Positions 1 to 6,447 of a stretch of DNA of 12,249 nt are shown here, piece by piece (within the stretch, counting starts at the first letter, position 1; the number at the start of each line of letters is the position of its first letter). This DNA comes from JBAYZQ01 sp041672385. GTDB taxonomy: Bacteria > Spirochaetota > Spirochaetia > Sphaerochaetales > Sphaerochaetaceae. The DNA lies in contig JBAYZQ010000057.1 in the NCBI GenBank assembly GCA_041672385.1, positions 1 to 12,249 of the forward strand. Reading direction: 5' to 3'. The notes under the pieces were generated by a model. It saw only the letters and a list, made by a program, of their open reading frames with translations. It had not been told where the DNA came from and did no database searches. A program made the translations under genes and the position numbers.

Positions 1-123
1 GGTCGCATTGATTTCATCATCAGACTCTTTCCAAGTATGGAAAAAATCATTCAAATACATGTCTTTTGTATCCAAAGCTTCAAGCTCTTGAATAAGTTGT
101 TTTATTGTAGCCTTATCTTTCAT
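1..123 (-). CDS. ygeW: YgeW-like carbamoyltransferase, N-terminal 41 residues (partial)
   Basis: The gene starts at the ATG at 123-121 and runs off the left edge, so only 41 codons are visible. A GGAGG Shine-Dalgarno sequence (131-135) lies 7 nt upstream of the start. The visible peptide begins MKDKATIKQLIQELEAL and continues with LNDFFHTWKESDDEI. This resembles the N-terminus of E. coli YgeW as I remember it (start MMKTVNELIKDINSL, then FLLTWEQTPDELK). YgeW belongs to the aspartate/ornithine carbamoyltransferase superfamily and is found in anaerobic purine-degradation clusters. There it is thought to transfer a carbamoyl group from a ureido intermediate to phosphate, feeding a carbamate kinase. 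The catalytic and carbamoyl-phosphate-binding residues lie outside the window. It has its own promoter and an upstream repeat motif shared with ygfK. Identity rests on a short stretch plus context, so it is likely but not certain. Confidence 0.72.
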   Translation of the reverse strand, partial: MKDKATIKQLIQELEALDTKDMYLNDFFHTWKESDDEINAT

Positions 124-147
124 CAGCCAACCTCCGTAATTTTCCCC

Positions 148-176
148 ATATTAGCATAACAGCTTTTAACTGTCTA
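148..176 (-). promoter_or_regulatory. Extended -10 sigma-A promoter for ygeW
   Basis: On the minus strand a -35 box TAGACA (176-171) is followed after 17 bp by a -10 box TAATAT (153-148). The -10 is preceded by TGC, the extended -10 element. Transcription would start near position 141, giving a leader of about 18 nt that contains the GGAGG site. No terminator hairpin is visible between the xdhD stop and this promoter, so read-through from the upstream operon is also possible. Confidence 0.6.
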
Positions 177-194
177 CTTAACAAGTATTCATTT

Positions 195-215
195 TGTTGC
201 AGTTTGTTGCAAAAT
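195..215. promoter_or_regulatory. Repeat motif upstream of ygeW promoter (copy 1), putative regulator site
   Basis: Read on the plus strand this is TGTTGCA, then GTT, then TGTTGCA, then AAAT: two 7-bp direct repeats with a 10-bp period, about one helical turn. It matches the motif at 11118-11138 (minus-strand reading) at 20 of 21 positions. It begins one base beyond the xdhD stop codon and ends about 19 bp upstream of the ygeW -35 box, where an activator commonly sits. The bound regulator is not identifiable from this window. Confidence 0.6.
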
Positions 216-216
216 A

Positions 217-3093
217 CTATATTTTTCCAAGTTCTATAAGAATCTTTTCTCTTGTAAAAGGCCAACTTCTCATCCAAATTCCACAAGCATCAGCTATAGC
301 ACTTCCAATAGCAGGAGCTGCTCCATTAGTTGCTATCTCACTTATGCTCTTAGCACCAAATGGTCCATAATCATCATTAACATCAATTAGCTTTGCCTTG
401 AAGTCTTCTGGCATCTCGGTAATCATTGGACAACCATAATCAGTTAAATTTGGATTTAAACATATACCTTTAGCATCAAGTATCATTCCCTCATAAAGAG
501 TATGGCCAATTGCTTTGAGTGCAGCTGCATACATTTGACAAAGAGCAAGTTCGGGGTTAATTGGAGTACCTGCATCTTGAATTGCATAGAACTTCTGAAC
601 TTTAACTTCTCCTGTCACTACATTGACCGCTACCTGGGCAAAATGAGCACCATAAGGTATTGAACTTGCGTTAGTAACAAAAGAGCCTTCAGCTACTAAT
701 TGACCCCTTCCGGTTCCACTGACAGCTGTATGAATCAACTCACCAAAACTTAATTCTTTTCCAGTTTTATTTGATACAACTTTACTCCAATACCCCAAAT
801 CCAAATCAGCTTTATCTTCTTCCATTTGTAATGCAGCTTCCTCTAAAATTTTATCTTTTAGATTGTTGCTTGCAATAAGAGAGGCATTACCTGAAAAGAA
901 CGTACCACTTGATGCATAAGCTCCTGTATCAAAAGCACTACTATCAGTATCACCTGAAACAACTGCAACATTGTACATTGGAACTTTTAAAACTTCACTG
1001 GCCATCTTAGCACTAATTGTATCTAAACCAGTTCCCAGATCTGCTCCACCACTATTAAGAATAATAGAACCATCGGTAGCCATTTTTATTAATGCAGTAC
1101 TATGATCAAGTCCTGGTAGTCCACTGCCCTGTTGTATGATTGCAAAACCTTTTCCAATTTTCCATTCTGGGTCATCAGAGGTTTCTTTCTTTCCCCAATC
1201 AATCATCTTAGCTCCCTCTTTAAGGGAACTTTTAAGTCCGCAAGAACCAACAGGAACAACATTACCTTCCCGGCCTTCACCAAGACCTTTGAGAATTTCT
1301 AGCATATAGCCTTTCTCAACAGAGTTCTTTTCAACAAATTTGTAATAATCAACACCAAGTTCTTTGGCCATTTCACACATACACATATTCAAAGCATAGG
1401 CACCTTTTGGAGCTCCATAACCTTGATATGCTCCTGTAGGAGCTATATTTGTATAATAAGTGTAGATATCAAACTTCATGTTATCTACCTTCACCAAAGG
1501 AAGTGTCTTTGAACAAGCATTCATTGGAACTGTTAGACAATGGTTTCCATAAGGACCAGTATTTGCTCTTACGTCCATGTAAATTGCATTAATTTGGCCA
1601 TCTCTATTTGCTCCCATTTTTACTGTAAGTTTCATTGGATGCCTGGTAGAATTGGCGATAAATTCCTGTTTTCTTGTATTCATATAATAAACTGGTCTTC
1701 CTGTAATCCAAGCAGCATACCCAGTTACATCTTCAACAAGGATATCTTGTTTTGATCCATAACCTCCACCTACTCTTTGTTTGATTACATGAATTTTATT
1801 CTCTGGAATCTCACACACCCAAGAAACAATACGTCTTACATGGTAAGGAACTTGAGTAGAGGCATAAATCACTAATCTACCTGAATCAACTTTTGCATAA
1901 CAAACATGAGGTTCAAGCGGAGTACATTGAATTTGATTAGTTCTATAGGTTCTTTCAATCACAATATCACTTTCTTTAAATCCTTTGTCAATATCTCCAA
2001 TTTGACCATGAGCTGCACTGGCAACATTATGTCTAATATCTCCATGCAAAGGGAATTGATAAACAACTTTTCCTTCTCGTGGATCAACTCCTTTGTTATA
2101 CTCTTCAAGATTTTCTGGTGCACCACATCTATATTCAACTAATCCATTTTGAACTAAAGGAGCATTATTTGCCATTGCTTCTTCAACAGTAAAAACAGGT
2201 TTTAATTCTTCATAATCAACCTTAATAAGATTCATTGCTTTATTTGCACTTTCATAATCTTCTGCAACTATAGCGGCAACTCTATCTCCAACGTGTCTTA
2301 CTTTAAAATTAAACATTCTCCTGTCATGTGGACTTGGCTCAGGACTTCCCTGACCAGCTTGCATATAAGTAATATCTGGACAATTGAAAGCTGTAATAAT
2401 TTTAACTACCCCATCGACTTTTTCAGCCTCACTTACATCAATTGAATTGACAAAGGCCATCGCATAAGGTGAACCAAGTATAACCATTACACAAGAATTT
2501 TTTTCTACTCTATCTTCAACAAAAGCTTTTCTTCCTGCTACTAATTCAGGTCCATCAATCTTAGAAACTGGTTTACCTACAAATTTTAGATTTTTTCTAA
2601 AATCTGGAGCAATTTCACTTGTATGATGGCCATTTTTCATTATTTCTCTAGCAAGTTTTACAGCTAAATAATAATGTTCATAACCTGCATCTCTAATATA
2701 AATACCTGTAAGAACATCTTTAATTTCTTCTTTGCTAGGATTAGGATTCTTTTCAAGTAACCAGGTAAGTAGTAATGCGGCAGCTGGAGCATTATAAGCT
2801 GATTGAACAATACCTGCATCAATCATTCCCTGTTGAACAGCACTTAGATGTTGACCATCTGCTAGTCCATCTCCGGTAACAATTTCTCCACCATCAACTT
2901 GACCGGCTAAAACCAAGTTAGAAAAAACTGGTTCTCCATCAAGTAATACTGTGTCACTTCCAGCAAAACCTTCACTGTTATCACTGTCTCTTACACATAA
3001 ATGACCTTCATTTACTAAAACTTCTCTTAAAGAGTTTAGAGGATTAACTTCAATATTTCTTTTCTTTCCATTTATTTTGACGTGAATTAACAA
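217..3093 (-). CDS. xdhD: XdhD-type molybdenum hydroxylase/reductase, Mo-binding subunit with cysteine-less ferredoxin domain
   Basis: This 958-residue protein matches E. coli XdhD in length and layout: a 2Fe-2S-ferredoxin-like domain (about 1-160), a hammerhead domain (about 170-300) and two molybdopterin-binding domains (about 310-958). Visible molybdopterin-family motifs are GGGYGSKQ (442-449), YQGYGAPKG (556-564), SGGADLGTGLDT (681-692) and GAKSISE (913-919). Glu919 aligns with the catalytic glutamate of xanthine dehydrogenases. All eight cysteines expected for the two 2Fe-2S clusters are replaced (N39, A44, D47, N59, S98, N101, I133, D135), so the N-terminal domain should carry no cluster. 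The start is TTG, supported by AGGAGG at 3105-3100 six nt upstream and by the family N-terminus; it overlaps ygfM by 7 nt. The family is linked to selenium-dependent Mo enzymes acting on purines. Xanthine hydroxylase or reductive action on urate are both possible substrate roles. There is no in-frame TGA. Confidence 0.9.
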   Translation of the reverse strand: MLIHVKINGKKRNIEVNPLNSLREVLVNEGHLCVRDSDNSEGFAGSDTVLLDGEPVFSNLVLAGQVDGGEIVTGDGLADGQHLSAVQQGMIDAGIVQSAYNAPAAALLLTWLLEKNPNPSKEEIKDVLTGIYIRDAGYEHYYLAVKLAREIMKNGHHTSEIAPDFRKNLKFVGKPVSKIDGPELVAGRKAFVEDRVEKNSCVMVILGSPYAMAFVNSIDVSEAEKVDGVVKIITAFNCPDITYMQAGQGSPEPSPHDRRMFNFKVRHVGDRVAAIVAEDYESANKAMNLIKVDYEELKPVFTVEEAMANNAPLVQNGLVEYRCGAPENLEEYNKGVDPREGKVVYQFPLHGDIRHNVASAAHGQIGDIDKGFKESDIVIERTYRTNQIQCTPLEPHVCYAKVDSGRLVIYASTQVPYHVRRIVSWVCEIPENKIHVIKQRVGGGYGSKQDILVEDVTGYAAWITGRPVYYMNTRKQEFIANSTRHPMKLTVKMGANRDGQINAIYMDVRANTGPYGNHCLTVPMNACSKTLPLVKVDNMKFDIYTYYTNIAPTGAYQGYGAPKGAYALNMCMCEMAKELGVDYYKFVEKNSVEKGYMLEILKGLGEGREGNVVPVGSCGLKSSLKEGAKMIDWGKKETSDDPEWKIGKGFAIIQQGSGLPGLDHSTALIKMATDGSIILNSGGADLGTGLDTISAKMASEVLKVPMYNVAVVSGDTDSSAFDTGAYASSGTFFSGNASLIASNNLKDKILEEAALQMEEDKADLDLGYWSKVVSNKTGKELSFGELIHTAVSGTGRGQLVAEGSFVTNASSIPYGAHFAQVAVNVVTGEVKVQKFYAIQDAGTPINPELALCQMYAAALKAIGHTLYEGMILDAKGICLNPNLTDYGCPMITEMPEDFKAKLIDVNDDYGPFGAKSISEIATNGAAPAIGSAIADACGIWMRSWPFTREKILIELGKI

Positions 3094-3821
3094 ATTGGGC
3101 CTCCTACTTCTTCAAGCATTTTATCAACATTGACTTTCAAAATATATTTTTTGTATTTTGCTCCTCCAAACATATCATCAAAAGTCTTAATTTCTGAAAT
3201 CCAATCTTTCTTTTCTAAATCTAAAGAAACAATTCCAGTTCCTTTCAAAGCAGCAAATACCCTGACTTTTTCTTTTGTCTTGCAAACCACAGCATTCAAT
3301 ACGCTATGACTCAAAGCAGTATTTGAAACTCTTCTTTGATATACTTCAGCATCTAAAGGAATAATAGCTTTAAGAATTAGATCGTTATCATATTTTTTTC
3401 TATTGTTTATAAATTCTAACAGTTTAATTTTTCCATTTTTAGCCATTTCAAGATCAGCATCACAAGCTAAAAATAGAGGAAGTAAATAACTATCGTCTCT
3501 TACAACTGCTAGATTTCCACCCACAGTTGCCATATTGCGTCTAGTTCTACTAGCCATATTTTCCGCAGCTTTTTTCAAATAAAGGGGAACCTCTTTTTCA
3601 TCAATTAATTTTTGAAAGGTAACCATACTTCCAATTGAGATTGTCTCTTTATTTTTTTCTATTTTATCCAAAGCAAGCTTTTTTAGAGAAATGACTCCGT
3701 CTACTTTTACAATACTTCCCAAACGATTTATTTCAGTTCCCCCAGCTAAAAAAGCTAAGTTACTCTTTTTTAGTTCAATAGCTTCTTCTATTTTATTAGC
3801 AATTTTAAAAGTCCCTAACAT
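3087..3821 (-). CDS. ygfM: YgfM-like FAD-binding subunit of the molybdenum enzyme
   Basis: This 244-residue protein resembles the FAD-binding medium subunit of xanthine dehydrogenase and CO dehydrogenase-type enzymes, here the shorter YgfM form. The FAD-binding motifs are visible: LAGGTE (25-30) and NMATVGGNLA (96-105), followed by a DSYLLPLFLACDA segment (110-122). It should carry electrons between NAD(P)H or another carrier and the Mo subunit XdhD, in the cytoplasm. The ATG start at 3821 has GGAGG four nt upstream. Its 5' end overlaps the preceding deaminase gene by 7 nt (3815-3821), and its 3' end overlaps xdhD by 7 nt (3087-3093), so the three genes are probably translated in a coupled way. 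No cysteine cluster motif is visible, so it does not supply the iron-sulfur centre missing from XdhD. Confidence 0.85.
   Translation of the reverse strand: MLGTFKIANKIEEAIELKKSNLAFLAGGTEINRLGSIVKVDGVISLKKLALDKIEKNKETISIGSMVTFQKLIDEKEVPLYLKKAAENMASRTRRNMATVGGNLAVVRDDSYLLPLFLACDADLEMAKNGKIKLLEFINNRKKYDNDLILKAIIPLDAEVYQRRVSNTALSHSVLNAVVCKTKEKVRVFAALKGTGIVSLDLEKKDWISEIKTFDDMFGGAKYKKYILKVNVDKMLEEVGGPIC
3100..3105 (-). promoter_or_regulatory. Ribosome binding site fixing the TTG start of xdhD
   Basis: AGGAGG reads on the minus strand at 3105-3100, six nt before the TTG at 3093-3091. No ATG or GTG start lies nearby in this frame, and the following residues LIHVKING match the start of the family. 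The site lies inside the 3' end of ygfM, so translation of the two genes is probably coupled. Confidence 0.75.
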
Positions 3822-5191
3822 AATCCCTCCTTTTTCAAAAGGTTAGCAGCGCATTCATTGGCATCATTAACTAATTTCTTTTCATCAACACCGACTAGCT
3901 CTCCGTTATCAACTACAACACTTCCATTAACAATAGTGTACTTGGTACTATGATTATAACCACAAAATACCAAAGCGGCCATTGGGTCTGAAAGTGAACC
4001 TGCATATTGCAAGCAATCCATTTCAAATACTGCCATATCAGCAGCCCATCCAATTTCGAATTTTCCAATTTTATCAAAATTTAATATTTTTGCACCATTT
4101 TCACTGGCCATCTTAAATACATCACCTGCTGTCAAAGCATTAGCGCCATATTTAACTCTTTGAAGTAAAAGTGCATTACGTATCTCACCAAGCATATCAG
4201 AACTATCATTGCTGGCACTGCCATCTACTCCAAGTCCAACATTAATACCCAGCTTAAGCATTTCTTTTACTCGACAGATTCCAGAACCAAGGCGCATATT
4301 ACTTGAAGGACAGTGAGCAATATGAGCTCCCTCTTTTGCAAGAAGCTTAAGTTCTTCATCATTGAAATAAATTCCATGGGCATAAAATACATCATCCCCA
4401 ATTAGTTCACATTCTTCCATTAATTTTAAAGGTCTTACGCCATACATAGCTAAACATTGCTCTTCTTCATCTTTGGTTTCACAAAGATGGGTATGAAGTC
4501 GAACTCCATATTTTCTAGCAAGTCTGCTTGATTCAATCATACACTGCTTTGTTACACTAAAAGGGGAACAAGGAGCAAGAACAATTTTATGCATAGCCAT
4601 TCCAGAAGGATCATGGTACTTTTTAATACACCTTTCACTATCTAGTAAAATTTCATCTTCGGTTTGAACGCAAGAGTCAGGAGGAAGTCCCCCATCTTTA
4701 ACTGAAAGGCTCATACTTCCTCTGGTAGGGCTAAAACGCATTCCTAAAGAATCAGCAGCCTGAAATTGAAGCCCCATTAAATCAGATTCAAATCCCCTTG
4801 GATAAAGGTAATGATGGTCTGAAGTACAGGTACATCCAGTTTTTAACAATTCTGCCATAGCCAAAGTTGAACTAGTTAAAACCGCTTTCTCATCAATGTG
4901 TTTCCAAACTTCATAAAGGAAAACAAGCCAATCAAAAAGCTTTGCATCTTGTACATTTTTTATATTTCTAGTGAGGGTTTGGTAAAAATGATGATGAGTA
5001 TTTACAAAACCCGGTACAACAGTACAAGTAGAACAGTCAATAACTCTGTCAACTCTGTCAAAGGTCAAGTTTTTTCCAATTTTTTTTACAATTCCGTCTT
5101 CAATAAATAAATCCTCACCTTTGGTCGTAGGTTTCAAAGGATCAGTTACAAGACAGAAAATGTTTTTCAAAAGTATATTTTTCTCTTTCAT
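3815..5191 (-). CDS. Amidohydrolase, 8-oxoguanine deaminase family
   Basis: This 458-residue amidohydrolase closely resembles the characterised 8-oxoguanine deaminases typified by Pseudomonas Pa0142. Shared blocks include GFVNTHHHFYQTLTR (61-75), TSDHHYLYPRG (123-133), LAPCSPFSVT (205-214), RLHTHLCETKDEE (231-243), AHCPSSNMRLGSGICR (292-307) and GLGVDGSASND (319-329). Predicted metal and catalytic residues are H66/H68, the HTH at 233-235, H272 and D323. The reaction would be hydrolysis of 8-oxoguanine to uric acid and ammonia, which delivers substrate directly to a urate-degrading operon. Guanine or isocytosine deamination is an alternative. The ATG at 5191 has a GGGGGGAG ribosome site about 5 nt upstream. 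The gene lies 21 nt after ygeY and overlaps ygfM by 7 nt. It is related to, but clearly distinct from, SsnA in the same operon. Family assignment is strong; the exact substrate is inferred. Confidence 0.85.
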   Translation of the reverse strand: MKEKNILLKNIFCLVTDPLKPTTKGEDLFIEDGIVKKIGKNLTFDRVDRVIDCSTCTVVPGFVNTHHHFYQTLTRNIKNVQDAKLFDWLVFLYEVWKHIDEKAVLTSSTLAMAELLKTGCTCTSDHHYLYPRGFESDLMGLQFQAADSLGMRFSPTRGSMSLSVKDGGLPPDSCVQTEDEILLDSERCIKKYHDPSGMAMHKIVLAPCSPFSVTKQCMIESSRLARKYGVRLHTHLCETKDEEEQCLAMYGVRPLKLMEECELIGDDVFYAHGIYFNDEELKLLAKEGAHIAHCPSSNMRLGSGICRVKEMLKLGINVGLGVDGSASNDSSDMLGEIRNALLLQRVKYGANALTAGDVFKMASENGAKILNFDKIGKFEIGWAADMAVFEMDCLQYAGSLSDPMAALVFCGYNHSTKYTIVNGSVVVDNGELVGVDEKKLVNDANECAANLLKKEGLC

Positions 5192-5212
5192 CTTTACTCC
5201 CCCCAGTTTTAA

Positions 5213-6433
5213 TTAATTCTTATTTTCAAGGCTATAAGGTAACATAGCATAAAATGCACTACAAATTTCAAGGTCTTTAACTCTTGTTATCTCATTAGGT
5301 GCATGTGCCTGTGCTTCATCACCAGGTCCAAATCCAATTGCAGGTATTTTATGTCTACCAGTGGTTGCTACACAATTTGTCGAAAAAGTCCATTTATCAA
5401 CCACCGGAAGTTTCCCAAAAAGGTCTTTATAAGATTGAATTCCTGATTGAACTAAATAATGATCTTCTGGTATTTTCCAAGTTGGGAAATAAAGTTCTTG
5501 AGAATATTCTTTCTTTGTCCAGCCAGTTTTACCATAGTTAGGCATTTCAACAATAATATCTCCCTCTTTATCACCAGTAGCTTCGCTTACATATTTTCTT
5601 ACTTGTCTAATAGCAAAATCGGCATCTTCTCCCCAAGTAAGTCTTCTATCACAATATAGCATTGCATAATCAGCAACAGCGCATTGACTTGGGCCTTTAA
5701 CATCCATCTGACTTACAGTAATTGTACCTTTTCCAAGAAAATTATCATCGTCTGGTTTTAAATCTTCATTAAGCTTTTCAATAGCTAAAGCAGCTCGACT
5801 TGCCTTGTATGCAGCACTAACTCCTCTTTCTGGAGCACTTCCATGGCAAGAAATACCTTTTAATATTATCCTAATTTCCATCCTACCACGATGTCCTCTA
5901 TAAATTTGACAGCTGGTTGGTTCAGTAGAAACCACTAATTCAGGTTTGAAATCTTCTTCTTCAATCAAGTATTTCCAACACATTCCATCACAATCTTCTT
6001 CCATAACTGTAAAAGTAAAATAAATACTATAATCTCCACCATAGCCTAATTCTTTTAGGATACGTCCGGCTGTAATCATACTAGCAGCTCCACCTTTTTG
6101 GTCACTGGTTCCTCTTCCGTAGATAATTCCATCTTTGATTTCACCTGAGAAAGGGTCAAAGTTCCAATTTTTCATATTTCCAACTTCAACAGTATCGATA
6201 TGGGCATCAAAAGCAATAGTTTTCTTCCCGTATCCAACTCGACCTATTACACTACCAAGTCCATCAATTCTAACTTCATCAAATCCAGCTTGTTCACAGA
6301 GTTCAACAATAAGACGACAAACATTTTCTTCTTGACCTGAGTAACTTTTTGTTTTTACAATTTTTGAGAGATTTTCAGCTGTATAATCTTTATATTTTGC
6401 AGCTAACTGTTTAATTTCTTCTTTAATTTTCAT
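5213..6433 (-). CDS. ygeY: YgeY-like M20-family metallohydrolase
   Basis: This 406-residue enzyme belongs to the M20 peptidase/deacylase family and matches E. coli YgeY (about 403 residues) across its length. The zinc-site residues are intact: H78 and D80 in FDAHIDTV, D111 in GRGTSDQKGG, E145/E146 in VMEEDCDG, E171 in VVSTEPT and H377 in QAHAPNE. Other typical segments are RMEIRI and SCHGSAPERG (about 184-204). YgeY is often labelled a peptidase, but its fixed place in purine-degradation clusters suggests hydrolysis of an amide or ureido intermediate from the opened purine ring. The ATG at 6433 follows a GAGGA site about 8 nt upstream. It lies 14 nt after ssnA and 21 nt before the deaminase gene, inside the same operon. 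The family call is firm; the substrate is inferred. Confidence 0.88.
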   Translation of the reverse strand: MKIKEEIKQLAAKYKDYTAENLSKIVKTKSYSGQEENVCRLIVELCEQAGFDEVRIDGLGSVIGRVGYGKKTIAFDAHIDTVEVGNMKNWNFDPFSGEIKDGIIYGRGTSDQKGGAASMITAGRILKELGYGGDYSIYFTFTVMEEDCDGMCWKYLIEEEDFKPELVVSTEPTSCQIYRGHRGRMEIRIILKGISCHGSAPERGVSAAYKASRAALAIEKLNEDLKPDDDNFLGKGTITVSQMDVKGPSQCAVADYAMLYCDRRLTWGEDADFAIRQVRKYVSEATGDKEGDIIVEMPNYGKTGWTKKEYSQELYFPTWKIPEDHYLVQSGIQSYKDLFGKLPVVDKWTFSTNCVATTGRHKIPAIGFGPGDEAQAHAPNEITRVKDLEICSAFYAMLPYSLENKN

Positions 6434-6447
6434 TTTTATTTCCTCAC

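Noticed and set aside
124..216. Rho-independent terminator between xdhD and ygeW
   Set aside because: No GC-rich stem followed by a U-run is present on the minus strand; the gap is filled by the repeat motif and the ygeW promoter.
1540..2142. Plus-strand open frames across xdhD, and similar ones over ygeY and ygfK
   Set aside because: They lie opposite well-conserved coding sequence, are short, lack ribosome sites and resemble no family; they are antisense shadows.
217..3093. Selenocysteine (in-frame TGA) in the Mo enzyme
   Set aside because: The frame runs 958 codons without an in-frame TGA and ends at TAG. Any selenium in this family would be a labile cofactor, which sequence cannot show.
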